Origin: a virus
Direction: 5' to 3' (one strand)
Virus record (IMG/VR): IMGVR_UViG_3300042293_000805
Span: 1-29,297 of that record
Length of the DNA: 29,297 bases
Below are positions 1 through 8,037 of this stretch, piece by piece (within the stretch, counting starts at the first letter, position 1; each line of letters starts with the position of its first letter). Position numbers and translations under genes: made by a program. The notes under the pieces are model-generated. The model made no database searches and was not told the DNA's origin. It saw nothing but the letters and a program-made list of their open reading frames with translations.

Positions 1-2
1 TT

Positions 3-209
3 CGTTTGTATGATGCAAGCAACAACAATGAACTATTGAATGATACTGTCACTCTGTCCTCCTACGGTACATGGCAGTATTCGACAGATGGAACTAATTG
101 GAGTTCTTGGAATGCGGCACAGGATACGGTAGGAAATTATATTCGCTACACAGCAACTAGTTTTGGATATAGTGGAGTAACCGTTCGCGCACTTCTTACA
201 CAGGCATAA
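3..209 (+). CDS. C-terminal end of a tail fibre/structural protein (5' partial)
   Basis: The reading frame is open from the left edge and ends at TAA 207-209, so the start lies outside the window. The visible ~68 residues are rich in Thr, Ser, Asn and Tyr (STDGTNWSSWNAAQDTVGNYIRYTAT), a beta-strand-rich composition like Ig-like or adhesin tips of phage fibres. The next gene starts one base after the stop, which puts this in the same rightward fibre cluster. The TTG at position 6 could be mistaken for a start, but the frame continues upstream of it. Structural function is inferred from composition and neighbours; no specific family is recognised. Confidence 0.6.
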   Translation, partial: RLYDASNNNELLNDTVTLSSYGTWQYSTDGTNWSSWNAAQDTVGNYIRYTATSFGYSGVTVRALLTQA

Positions 210-210
210 T

Positions 211-351
211 ATGGATGATATCATTTTCTATAGCGCATACTTTTTTCTTGATATGCCAATACAAGAGATTGGAACTGTATCTAAGTTAGAACCAGACGGG
301 TCTTGGTTTGAGTTGAGATTGGCTTTACCTGAACGAATCAGCATTGGATGA
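211..351 (+). CDS. Small 46-residue hypothetical protein in the fibre cluster
   Basis: A 46-codon ORF from ATG 211 to TGA 349-351, starting one base after the stop of the preceding fibre gene. The product starts MDDIIFYSAYFFLDMPIQE and is rich in aromatic and acidic residues, with no signal peptide or membrane span. Tight packing on the upstream gene suggests translational coupling, since there is no clear Shine-Dalgarno of its own. I do not recognise a family. It may be a small fibre accessory protein or chaperone, but that rests on position only. A chance ORF remains possible. Confidence 0.45.
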   Translation: MDDIIFYSAYFFLDMPIQEIGTVSKLEPDGSWFELRLALPERISIG

Positions 352-371
352 TGTTTGATACTTAAATCTGA

Positions 372-379
372 CATAAATA
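372..379 (+). promoter_or_regulatory. T4-type late promoter (CATAAATA)
   Basis: CATAAATA differs from the T4 late promoter TATAAATA only at its first base. It lies 7 nt before the ATG of the fibre gene at 387, so the transcript would start at or within a few bases of the start codon. The same octamer occurs before the RuvC-like gene and the holin-like gene. This assumes the phage uses a gp55-like late sigma factor, which is not in the window. Confidence 0.5.
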
Positions 380-386
380 TTAACAC

Positions 387-1769
387 ATGGCACTAGATTT
401 CCCTACATCACCAACACTAAATGACATTTACACATATGAGGGTCGTTCATGGCAATGGAACGGCACTGCATGGGATGTTTATAGCACTGTAAATGGTAAT
501 GTTGTAACAAAACTTAATGGTTTAACTGGTGGCGTAACTCTTGCTGCTGGATCAAATATTACACTTACTCCAGTTGGTAATACTATTACTATTGCATCTT
601 CTGGTGGTGGTGCTACTGCATCTGTTTTTGATACTGATCTTATTGCTGCCTTTGGATCTGGAAAGTTTTTTGGTAAATATGTGCAAGGAGATGTGATTCC
701 TGCAATTGGAAAAACCGCAGTAGAAGTAATTAAAGATGCTCTCGTTGCTGCTCTTGCTCCTACAGTTTCATTGACTAGTTCGACTACTATACCATTTAAT
801 CAAACAGCAATAAGCAATGCATTGAATTTTTCTTATGTTATAAACAGTCTTGGTGCAACAGTAAGTGGTGTTACTTTAGATTGGAGAAGAAACGGTGTTG
901 GCAGTTATACTACCCTTTCTACAAATACAGGAATTACTGGTTTTACTCATAGCTTAACAGACAGTGCTTTTAATTCTCAAGCATTCAATTATCGTTATCG
1001 TGTAACAGATAGTGTTGGTGCCACCGGCGAAGCGACTCTGAATATAACTCCAACTGCATATGTTGCACCAACACGAACAATTACACTCACCGGAACAAAT
1101 ACTAGTAGCCCAGAAACCTCAACAAGTAGAGAAAAGGGAAATATTACATCTACTATTAGTGCTGTCATAACTCGAAATAGTCCAAATGTTGCTATTACAA
1201 GTTGGCAGAGACAAGTTCGAGAAAATGGAGGTGGGTTTACTGGTATTGAAAGTGCAACTGGTATTACAGCAAATCCATCATCAATATCTACTGGATCAGT
1301 AAATCATTCAACTGCAAATACAGTTTCTTCTGCTGCGTATCGTATAAAAGTTACAGACGCATATCAGGACTCAATTGCCAGTTCTGTTACTACTGATTCT
1401 AGTACCATAAATTATTATAATTATATTTTCTATGGTGCAACTGCATCTGCCCCAACCACTTCTGCAAATATTCGTTCTCTTCCTTCTAGGTCATTAAATA
1501 TAAGTATATCAAATCCTAGCAATCCATTTATTTTGAATACTGGATCTGTGTATAACGACTTTACCGTTGCTCTTCCATCAACACTAACTCTTAGTTCTGT
1601 TTTTGATATTGATGCATCCAATGCAAATATCACAACTCAATATATTTTGAATACTGGGTTAACTGGAATCGCAGATTATGCCGGAATTACATCCTCATAT
1701 AATGTATATACGATGTCTCCTGCAATAGCTTATACTGCAAATCATCAACATTCGGTAACAAGAGCATAA
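387..1769 (+). CDS. Tail fibre/adhesin protein with Ig-like repeats
   Basis: A 460-residue virion protein, probably a fibre subunit or receptor-binding component. The N-terminus (about residues 1-35, MALDFPTSPTLNDIYTYEGR then WQWNGTAWDV) is the short attachment module seen on many aquatic T4-like fibre proteins. A NGLTGGV motif (about residue 44) is shared with the genes at 1771 and 4734. From about residue 125 there are Ig/FN3-like repeats, visible as two matched strands, YRYRVTDSVGATGEA and YRIKVTDAYQDSIASS. Composition is Ser/Thr/Asn-rich with few charged residues. The start is set by the ATG just after the late promoter; there is no strong Shine-Dalgarno. Receptor binding is inferred, not shown. 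Confidence 0.82.
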   Translation: MALDFPTSPTLNDIYTYEGRSWQWNGTAWDVYSTVNGNVVTKLNGLTGGVTLAAGSNITLTPVGNTITIASSGGGATASVFDTDLIAAFGSGKFFGKYVQGDVIPAIGKTAVEVIKDALVAALAPTVSLTSSTTIPFNQTAISNALNFSYVINSLGATVSGVTLDWRRNGVGSYTTLSTNTGITGFTHSLTDSAFNSQAFNYRYRVTDSVGATGEATLNITPTAYVAPTRTITLTGTNTSSPETSTSREKGNITSTISAVITRNSPNVAITSWQRQVRENGGGFTGIESATGITANPSSISTGSVNHSTANTVSSAAYRIKVTDAYQDSIASSVTTDSSTINYYNYIFYGATASAPTTSANIRSLPSRSLNISISNPSNPFILNTGSVYNDFTVALPSTLTLSSVFDIDASNANITTQYILNTGLTGIADYAGITSSYNVYTMSPAIAYTANHQHSVTRA

Positions 1770-1770
1770 C

Positions 1771-2283
1771 ATGCCAATTAATCCAGGCTTTGAACTTCCC
1801 TTTGGTATACAACCAACAAACCCAGTACCAGTAGATGCTTGGTCTGGTCCATTTACAGCAGGATCTCTTGTTGCGGGTATTTCTGCAGCAAATGCAGCAA
1901 TCCCAAGTGCTGTTCGTTTTCAGTCGATGGAAGTTAGGTTAATCGTTGGCGGGGAATCATACAAATACTGGTATGGTAATGGTATTGCTGATATTGATCT
2001 TGTTGCTTTTAATGCCACACCAACAAATTATGTAATATCTTTCAACGGGCTAACTGGTGCAGTAACTGGTGTAACTACAGGAGTTTCTAATTTATTTGCA
2101 CCAATACAAAGTTTTTTGGGTGGTATTAGCGTATCCGGTGCAACTTTTTCTAGTAATGTTCAAATTATTGGAGATTTGATCGTAACTGGTAGAATAATAA
2201 CAGAAACTGGAATGTTTGGAGCAACTTATAATGCGGCAATAGAAGTTGTGGATAATTTAAGTATGGATGGCGGAGAGTTCTAA
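1771..2283 (+). CDS. Tail fibre-associated protein with C-terminal DGG tag
   Basis: A 170-residue virion protein starting one base after the stop of the preceding fibre gene. The N-terminus is Pro-rich (MPINPGFELPFGIQPTNPVP). The middle has the FNGLTGAVTGV motif shared with neighbours (about residues 90-100), and then short hydrophobic repeats (ISVSGATFSSNVQIIGDLIVTGRI) resembling beta-helical fibre repeats. It ends in MDGGEF, one of three consecutive genes with this type of C-terminal tag. Probably a short fibre or fibre-attachment protein. The family is not recognised beyond its resemblance to aquatic T4-like fibre clusters. Confidence 0.75.
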   Translation: MPINPGFELPFGIQPTNPVPVDAWSGPFTAGSLVAGISAANAAIPSAVRFQSMEVRLIVGGESYKYWYGNGIADIDLVAFNATPTNYVISFNGLTGAVTGVTTGVSNLFAPIQSFLGGISVSGATFSSNVQIIGDLIVTGRIITETGMFGATYNAAIEVVDNLSMDGGEF

Positions 2284-2315
2284 AAGACTAAATAGCATTA
2301 GGAGAATTGCTTAAA

Positions 2316-4475
2316 ATGGCATCTAAAATTACAATCAAACGCTCGACTACCGCATTACCACCCGCTGGACTTTCATTCGGTGAAATGGCATTTGTGCAGG
2401 GTACCGGTCTTACCGCAGATCAACTCTATATTGGTATTTCTGGTGGTAGTCCAGTCTGGATTGGCGCAGAAATTGGAACTACTGGAACATGGACAGATAC
2501 CGCTGCAAGAACATCTCTTGCAACACAATATGCCATTGATCAAAGAATTACTACTCAGATCTCTGGTAGTAATGTAATTACCACTGCAGCGGATAATACA
2601 AATGCAACCAAATATTTAGTATTCACTAGTGGTGCTGGTGCAGGTGTTACTCTTGGTGTTGATACCTCTGGGCCTTTAACTTACAATCCGTTATTTTCTA
2701 CATTAACAATGACAGGAGATTTGGATGTTAATGGTGGGGATATTAATACTAGTTCTGCTAATGCCACAATATTCAATGCAACAGCAACTGCTTTAAGCAT
2801 AGGCTCCGCAGCCACTGGTATCACTATGGGTGCTGTTACTGGTAACTTTGGAATACGAAATCCATCGCTAACAGTCGGTAGTTCTGGTGTTACTGCTACA
2901 ATTTTTGCAGATGATGGAAATCTTATACTTACTACCAAGAATTATAGTGGTGCTGGTGTTGGAGGAGATTCTTCTGCACAAATTGTTATTAATGATAATA
3001 TCGGTGTAGGATTTGTCAATATTGAAGGTGGAGATTTGCGTCTTGGTGTTAAAACTACTAGCAGTACTGTTGCTGGTGTTGATATAGTATTCGAAGGTAC
3101 AACGGATAATACTAATGAATTAAAATTAACTGCTGGTGATCCTGCAGCAGATTATACTGTAACACTTCCACATGCAACAGATACTCTTGTTGGTAAAGCA
3201 ACTAGTGATATATTCACTAACAAGACTTTTGACACTGCAGGAACAGGAAACGTATTCAGAATCGCTGGAGTAACTCTAACTGCAAATACTGGTACTGGTA
3301 GTAATGTTCTTGCAACAAGCCCAACCTTAGTTACTCCCACCCTTGGGGTAGCTTCTGCAACCACTATTAATAAAGTAACTCTTACTGCTCCAGCGACTGG
3401 ATCTACGATCACAGTCGCCGATGGAAAAACTCTGACTGCTAGTAATACTCTTACTTTTACAGGTACTGATGCATCTTCCGTGGCATTTGGTGCTGGTGGA
3501 ACAGTTCTTTACACTGGTAATCTAGGTACAAATGTAGCTACATTCCTGGCAACTCCTTCGAGTGCAAATCTTGCATCAGCACTTACGGATGAAACTGGTA
3601 GTGGTAGTGGTGGTGTACTAGTATTCGGAACAAGTCCAACCATTACAACAAGTCTTCTTACTGCAAGTTCAAGTTTTGATCTTCTTAATACTACTGCGAC
3701 TACTATTAACTTCGCAGGTGGTGCATCAACTGCATTAAATATCGGTAATGCCTCTAGTACTGCAACTTTTGCTGGTAATGTTACAGTAACCGGGGACTTG
3801 ACAGTCAATGGTACTACTACTACATTAAATACCACAACACTCAATGTTGAAGATTTTAATATCACAATGGGTCTGACTTTAACAAGTGCTACTCAATGTA
3901 CTGGTGCTGGTATTGGAATCGGCGTAGGAACAGGAATCACATTTGCATATAATCATGCCACAAGTCAAGGTTGGCAGTCTTCAGTTAATATTGATCTTGC
4001 AACAGGCAAAGTATATGAAATTGGTGGAACCTCTGTATTAAGTTCATCTGCTCTTGGTAGTGGTGTAACAGGATCTTCTCTCACACAAGTTGGTACAATT
4101 ACTAGTGGTACTTGGAACGGTACTGCTATTACTGACACATACCTTGCTACAATAGCAACTGCTGGTAAAGTTTCCAATTCTGCAACTACTGCTACAGCTT
4201 TTGCTGGTAATAGTACTATAGTTGCAAGAGACGGAACTGGTAATTTTGCAGCAGGAGTAATTACTGCAAATCTTTTAGGAACTGCATCAGTTGCAACAAC
4301 TGCCACCAATATAGTTGCAACAGAACAGACATCAGGAACAATATTCCTTGTTGGTGTTGCAGGAGCTTCTGCAAGTACAGGACTACTAGTTAACGCAACT
4401 CCAGCAACTGCACTAACATATGATGTTACATCTGGAGAACTCTCTGCAACCTTAATCGATGGTGGATCTTTCTAA
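2316..4475 (+). CDS. Large repetitive tail fibre protein
   Basis: A 719-residue fibre protein. The start is ATG 2316, preceded by a good Shine-Dalgarno (AGGAG at 2300-2304); an in-frame TTG at 2307 is less likely. The N-terminal 50 residues (SKITIKRSTT, then GLSFGEMAF, then QLYIGISGG) match the same module in the gene at 4734, probably the virion-attachment part. The body is made of Thr/Ala/Gly-rich beta-helical repeats, including VTGDLTVNGTTTTLNTTTL and a NVATFLATPSSANLASAL block familiar from marine phage fibres. It ends in LIDGGSF. Large out-of-frame ORFs on the other strand are by-products of the repetitive composition. Confidence 0.85.
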   Translation: MASKITIKRSTTALPPAGLSFGEMAFVQGTGLTADQLYIGISGGSPVWIGAEIGTTGTWTDTAARTSLATQYAIDQRITTQISGSNVITTAADNTNATKYLVFTSGAGAGVTLGVDTSGPLTYNPLFSTLTMTGDLDVNGGDINTSSANATIFNATATALSIGSAATGITMGAVTGNFGIRNPSLTVGSSGVTATIFADDGNLILTTKNYSGAGVGGDSSAQIVINDNIGVGFVNIEGGDLRLGVKTTSSTVAGVDIVFEGTTDNTNELKLTAGDPAADYTVTLPHATDTLVGKATSDIFTNKTFDTAGTGNVFRIAGVTLTANTGTGSNVLATSPTLVTPTLGVASATTINKVTLTAPATGSTITVADGKTLTASNTLTFTGTDASSVAFGAGGTVLYTGNLGTNVATFLATPSSANLASALTDETGSGSGGVLVFGTSPTITTSLLTASSSFDLLNTTATTINFAGGASTALNIGNASSTATFAGNVTVTGDLTVNGTTTTLNTTTLNVEDFNITMGLTLTSATQCTGAGIGIGVGTGITFAYNHATSQGWQSSVNIDLATGKVYEIGGTSVLSSSALGSGVTGSSLTQVGTITSGTWNGTAITDTYLATIATAGKVSNSATTATAFAGNSTIVARDGTGNFAAGVITANLLGTASVATTATNIVATEQTSGTIFLVGVAGASASTGLLVNATPATALTYDVTSGELSATLIDGGSF

Positions 4476-4484
4476 AGGAAAAGT

Positions 4485-4691
4485 ATGAGTGAACCAAATT
4501 ATAATGAGACTATAGTTATTCCTTTGTTACAGAATAAATTTAGAGACTTAACAAATACTAATCTAATATTAGAGGCAAATTTGTTAATTGAGAGAGCAAA
4601 GAATGCTGATCTTACAGAGAAGTATAATATCCTACTAAATAAGTTAGACAAGAAAAAAAAGAATGAAAAGTTGGATGGCGATACATTCTAA
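4485..4691 (+). CDS. Small coiled-coil protein with C-terminal DGD tag
   Basis: A 68-residue, highly charged, mostly helical protein. Hydrophobic positions repeat every 3-4 residues from about residue 12 to 52 (LLQNKFRDLTNTNLILEANL and onward), predicting a coiled coil, followed by a Lys-rich stretch (KKKKNEK). It ends in LDGDTF, like the C-termini of the two preceding but otherwise unrelated fibre genes. A Shine-Dalgarno (AAGGAAAAG) sits 3-11 nt before the ATG. Lying between two fibre genes, it could be a fibre trimerisation or assembly factor or a minor virion component. That role is inferred from position and shape only. Confidence 0.65.
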   Translation: MSEPNYNETIVIPLLQNKFRDLTNTNLILEANLLIERAKNADLTEKYNILLNKLDKKKKNEKLDGDTF

Positions 4692-4714
4692 ATAAAATAC
4701 ATTGATGTTTATCA

Positions 4715-4722
4715 TGTAAATA
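4715..4722 (+). promoter_or_regulatory. Possible late promoter (TGTAAATA)
   Basis: TGTAAATA has one mismatch to TATAAATA and lies in the 42-nt gap before the fibre gene at 4734, 11 nt upstream of its ATG. A second near match, TCTAAATA at 4687-4694, overlaps the end of the preceding gene. Either could start late transcription of the 4734-7976 genes. Both are weak calls in AT-rich DNA. Confidence 0.3.
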
Positions 4723-4733
4723 AAGTGAGTTAA

Positions 4734-5243
4734 ATGACGACTATTAAGATAAAAAAAGGTGCAGGTACTCCCTCCGGATTAACATTCGGAGAACTTGCAT
4801 ACGATACTACAAACAAAAAACTTTTTATCGGAATCACTGGCGGAAATGCTTTATTAACAAATACTGACGGTGGTGTTGCATCATTCAACGGACTCACAGG
4901 TGCTGTTCTTGCCGATGCTGTTCCTTGGTCAGTCATTACTGCAGATCAAACCGCAGTAATCAATAAAGGATATTTTGCCAACAAAGGAACGCTTCTTACT
5001 ATTACTCTGCCAACTACAGCAGCCGTTGGTTCTGTTATTCGTGTGAGTGGAATGAACGCCGGATTATGGAAGATTGCACAAAATGCATCTGAAGTAATTC
5101 ACTTCGGAAAAACTGATACCACAGTAGGTACTGGTGGGTACATTCAAAGTACCTTGGCAAGAGATTCTGTTGAATTGATTTGCTGTGTTGCAGACAATGA
5201 ATGGAATGTTGTTAGTTCAGTAGGAAATATAACAATCGCATGA
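4734..5243 (+). CDS. Tail fibre protein with shared N-terminal attachment module
   Basis: A 169-residue virion protein. Residues 1-40 (TIKIKKGAGTPSGLTFGELA, then KLFIGITGG) repeat the N-terminal module of the large fibre protein at 2316, and FNGLTGAV (about residues 50-57) is shared with the genes at 387 and 1771. The rest is a compact beta-rich domain with strands such as GTLLTITLPTTAAVGSVIRVSG and a C-terminal ELICCVADNEWNVVSS, like small fibre tip domains. Its last four bases overlap the next gene (ATGA at 5240-5243), implying coupled translation with the lectin-like protein and perhaps a shared fibre. Confidence 0.78.
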   Translation: MTTIKIKKGAGTPSGLTFGELAYDTTNKKLFIGITGGNALLTNTDGGVASFNGLTGAVLADAVPWSVITADQTAVINKGYFANKGTLLTITLPTTAAVGSVIRVSGMNAGLWKIAQNASEVIHFGKTDTTVGTGGYIQSTLARDSVELICCVADNEWNVVSSVGNITIA

Positions 5244-5974
5244 GTGTCTTTACAGGACTATCTTCAATGACGGGTGTGAGTACCATTAGCAACAATAGCA
5301 TTGTCTCATCTGGTTTAGCCTTGCATCTTGATGCAGGAAATGCTGCAAGTTATCCTGGATCGGGAACTACTTGGACAGACTTGAGTGGCAATGGAAAAAA
5401 CTTTACTTGGGTATCTTCACCTACTTTTACAAGTGGTTCAAGACCTTATTTTTCAACACTAGGAAATAGATGTACAGGACCAGCATCAGATTCATTTGGT
5501 ATAACTAACACAAGTGGATATACGATATTTCTCATTTGTGAGCAAAATGCACTCGCTGTTTCTTCCGCATTTAAGTTTTATACTTCTACTACTGGTAGAG
5601 GAATTTTTACACACTGCACTTGGTCTGATGATGTTGTTTATTTTGACCAGGCTGGTTGTTGCGGAAGTGATACAAGAACAAATGTAGCAAGTGGTGGTTC
5701 TCAAACTTGGAATATTTGGACTTTTAGGAGATTTACTAGTAGTTCTACAAGGTCTATTAGTAAAAATGGAACCACTTTAGTCACAAATACTGCTGCTGCT
5801 ACTGATATAAATCTTTCCTCTACTGCTGTTGATTTGGGAAGTAGTAACGAATATGGTGGCAATAGTTCTTCCTGGAATGCTAAACTTGGTGGATTTATTG
5901 TCTATAATAGAGGATTGAGTGATGGTGAAATCACACAAAACTTCAACGCCCTTCGTGGTCGATACGGACTATAA
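5240..5974 (+). CDS. LamG/ConA-like lectin-fold fibre protein
   Basis: A 244-residue protein with the layout of a concanavalin A-like (LamG-type) jelly-roll domain. It has an N-terminal strand GLALHLDAGNAASYPGSGTT followed by WTDLSGNGKNFTW (about residues 25-58), and a closing strand GGFIVYNRGLSDGEITQNF near the C-terminus. Both are hallmarks of LamG-3-type domains in marine phage and bacterial surface proteins. A pair of adjacent cysteines (AGCCGSD) is unusual for a virion surface protein. It overlaps the upstream fibre gene by four bases. Likely role: binding a host surface glycan as a receptor-binding tip. The fold assignment is by pattern, so the glycan is unknown. Confidence 0.75.
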   Translation: MSVFTGLSSMTGVSTISNNSIVSSGLALHLDAGNAASYPGSGTTWTDLSGNGKNFTWVSSPTFTSGSRPYFSTLGNRCTGPASDSFGITNTSGYTIFLICEQNALAVSSAFKFYTSTTGRGIFTHCTWSDDVVYFDQAGCCGSDTRTNVASGGSQTWNIWTFRRFTSSSTRSISKNGTTLVTNTAAATDINLSSTAVDLGSSNEYGGNSSSWNAKLGGFIVYNRGLSDGEITQNFNALRGRYGL

Positions 5975-5977
5975 ATA
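5970..5977 (+). promoter_or_regulatory. T4-type late promoter (exact TATAAATA)
   Basis: An exact match to the T4 late promoter octamer. It overlaps the stop codon (5972-5974) of the lectin-like gene and lies 12 nt before the ATG at 5990. The transcript would start near 5983-5985 and have a leader of only about 5-7 nt. It likely drives the three genes 5990-7976. Confidence 0.6.
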
Positions 5978-5989
5978 TAGGTAGTACAT

Positions 5990-6772
5990 ATGGCAAAGCA
6001 ATCATCAGTCAATCTTGATATTACGAACAATGCAGATGGATTTGACATCTCAGGTGGTACTACAGTTAGAAAACTGGGTATTACTGGTGGAGATGTAACC
6101 ATTGCAGGTTCGGGTTCTGCCACCGTTACCTTTCCCACGACTTCAACGACTATTGCTGGTCTTGGTATTGCACAAACATTTACTGCGCTACAATCATTCT
6201 CGGCGGGGATTAGTGCTGCTGGTGGTGTGACTCTTGCAGGTGACATTGCTGTTCAGGGTGGTGATATTACTACTACAAGTGCCACTGCAACACTTTACAA
6301 CACCAATGCAACTACTGTAAATATTGGTAATGCTGCTAGTACAGTAGGTGTAATGGGTGCAACAGCAGGTGCTAGATTGAACATTGGATCTAATTCTTAT
6401 GTTAAAACTGGTTCCAAAACGACAACCACTACAGCAAAACAAGAGATTTTTAGATATACTTCTGCTACCGGCACCATATATGTTGCAGACACATTTTTTG
6501 CTGACTTAATTATTACTGCTAACTTTTATGTTACTGGTACTAATTCTAATTCACAAATTACAAAAATGTTAGTTGTTAGTAATGCTGGTGGAAGCATAAA
6601 CCACACAGAATATGGAAATGTTAATACTGCTGGAAATTTAGCAACATACACTGCGGAATTATCTGGTCTTGATGTAATCATCTACGCAACACCAACTGGT
6701 GGATTCACAACGGTATTTAATACTTATGCTACTCTTATAAAAGGATCCTATGGTGCTAACACCGAGGAATAA
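5990..6772 (+). CDS. Tail fibre protein with beta-helical repeats
   Basis: A 260-residue virion protein. The N-terminal half is repetitive and Thr/Gly/Ala-rich. ATLYNTNATTVNIGNAASTV (about residues 99-118) parallels ATIFNATATALSIGSAATGI and STALNIGNASSTATFAGN in the 719-residue fibre, so these share a repeat module. The C-terminal half (from about residue 140) is a distinct folded domain with aromatic strands (YVADTFFADLIITANFYVTG), possibly the receptor-binding tip. It starts just after an exact TATAAATA late promoter and is followed after 2 nt by the next fibre gene. Function is inferred from neighbours and repeats. Confidence 0.78.
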   Translation: MAKQSSVNLDITNNADGFDISGGTTVRKLGITGGDVTIAGSGSATVTFPTTSTTIAGLGIAQTFTALQSFSAGISAAGGVTLAGDIAVQGGDITTTSATATLYNTNATTVNIGNAASTVGVMGATAGARLNIGSNSYVKTGSKTTTTTAKQEIFRYTSATGTIYVADTFFADLIITANFYVTGTNSNSQITKMLVVSNAGGSINHTEYGNVNTAGNLATYTAELSGLDVIIYATPTGGFTTVFNTYATLIKGSYGANTEE

Positions 6773-6774
6773 TA

Positions 6775-7575
6775 ATGGCTATACAAAGATTTAATGCCGT
6801 AGGTGGATACTCAACAGGAATCACTGGAACTGCTGTGATTGATGCCATTGGCAATATTACTGGTGTTGGTGCAACATTCTCAGGTAATGTGACAGCTCAA
6901 AGTACATTGTATACTGATAATATACAAGCCATAGGAAATCAAATAAATATTGCTAACGCAGCAAGTGGTAGAGTTGCTTTTGGTGACTTCGATAGTAATG
7001 GCAACTCTACTTTTATGTTTATAAGAGACGGTACATCTACTCTATATATTTCAAACCCATATGGGGATGTAATAATTGGTGATCCTAATACTGTAGACAG
7101 TGGATATGCCATACTCTATAATGCTGCTGCTGGATACTTAGACGGTAATAATTCTTCTCTTACTAATTTTGGTAATGGAGATTTCAATGGTCGTCTTGAT
7201 ATGAATGGGGGATACTCCGAAGCGGGTGCCACTGCTTCACAGGCAACAAACACCATAACATTCGATGCTACTTTAGGAAACACACAGAAGTTTGTTCCTA
7301 GTGCGGTGGTCAACACCGTTAATTTTACTAATATAAACACCACCTCAACACAATGCACATCCGCAACTCTAATATTCCTGCACGGTGCAACTCCTTACGG
7401 ACTTACTTCGGGAACATTCTCTGTACAAGTATCGGGAGTAGCCAAAACTGTGAAGTGGTCTGGCGGATCTGCACCAACGCTAACAAATACTGCAAACAAA
7501 ACAGATATTCTTAACTTCCTGACATATGATGGTGGAACTACTTGGCTTGGATTTGTTGGAGGTCTGAATTTCTAA
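6775..7575 (+). CDS. Tail fibre/adhesin protein
   Basis: A 266-residue virion protein with Shine-Dalgarno GAGG at 6764-6767. N-terminal repeats (DAIGNITGVGATFSGNVTAQ) resemble fibre shaft modules. A middle segment, FGDFDSNGNSTFMFIRDGTS, looks like a beta-strand domain. The last ~90 residues form a compact domain often found at the end of marine phage fibres (NTITFDATLGNTQKF, then SGVAKTVKWSGGSAPTLT, then TYDGGTTWLGFVGG). It ends in GGLNF, only loosely like the DGG-type tags upstream. Its stop overlaps the next start (TAATG), indicating coupling. Confidence 0.78.
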   Translation: MAIQRFNAVGGYSTGITGTAVIDAIGNITGVGATFSGNVTAQSTLYTDNIQAIGNQINIANAASGRVAFGDFDSNGNSTFMFIRDGTSTLYISNPYGDVIIGDPNTVDSGYAILYNAAAGYLDGNNSSLTNFGNGDFNGRLDMNGGYSEAGATASQATNTITFDATLGNTQKFVPSAVVNTVNFTNINTTSTQCTSATLIFLHGATPYGLTSGTFSVQVSGVAKTVKWSGGSAPTLTNTANKTDILNFLTYDGGTTWLGFVGGLNF

Positions 7576-7976
7576 TGTTTCCATCAAAGATAGGTTTTCA
7601 CTCCTCTATTCTTACTCCGAGGCTGACCAGTACTCTTGGGAATTTGAGCAGAGGCGTAGGCAATTACGGTACGATGGGGTATGTTCTCATGGGTAACATA
7701 AACAAGCGTGAAAGATTTTTCGTAACAACAACGAATGCTAACATTACAGTTCAAATAGAAACTACAAGCACATCAGCAAATCCTTTTTTTGTGATTACAG
7801 GAACAAATGCGTTTGCTACTCCTATTGAATTAAAAATCAACAATGGAGAGTATATTCATATTGGTATGAAGGGATCCGTTGTAGGTACTGGAACTTTATC
7901 CTTGCGTTCAAATAGTTCTACAGGAACAATTTTGGCAAGCGTTGCATACCAAGTTATCAGTGGTGGCAGAGGCTAA
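7575..7976 (+). CDS. Small virion-associated protein, end of fibre cluster
   Basis: A 133-residue protein whose ATG shares its A with the stop of the preceding fibre gene (TAATG at 7573-7577). Initiation further upstream would extend back into the fibre gene and is unlikely. The product begins MFPSKIGFHSSILTPRLTST and continues with alternating beta-type strands (RFFVTTTNANITVQIETTST; PIELKINNGEYIHIGMKGS), suggesting a small jelly-roll or tip protein. It is the last late gene before the early operon. No family is recognised. Confidence 0.68.
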   Translation: MFPSKIGFHSSILTPRLTSTLGNLSRGVGNYGTMGYVLMGNINKRERFFVTTTNANITVQIETTSTSANPFFVITGTNAFATPIELKINNGEYIHIGMKGSVVGTGTLSLRSNSSTGTILASVAYQVISGGRG

Positions 7977-8003
7977 ACCAAATACTCAAGGTAATAATTT
8001 AAC

Positions 8004-8031
8004 TTGACTATAATTTGATCTGTGTTATAAT
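8004..8031 (+). promoter_or_regulatory. Sigma-70 type early promoter with extended -10, leaderless geometry
   Basis: TTGACT at 8004-8009, a 16-bp spacer, then TATAAT at 8026-8031 preceded by TGT (extended -10). This is close to perfect for the host housekeeping sigma factor. Only six bases separate the -10 from the dUTPase ATG at 8038, so the expected start point (about 7 nt after the -10) falls on the A of the ATG. It should drive the early replication operon 8038-17678. Confidence 0.8.
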
Positions 8032-8037
8032 GTTGAT

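Noticed and set aside
2681-4309. Long minus-strand ORFs opposite the 719-residue fibre gene
   Set aside because: They are antisense to a repetitive Thr/Ala/Gly/Val-rich gene. Their Val/Pro/Leu-rich translations mirror its codons, and none has a start signal or recognisable domain.
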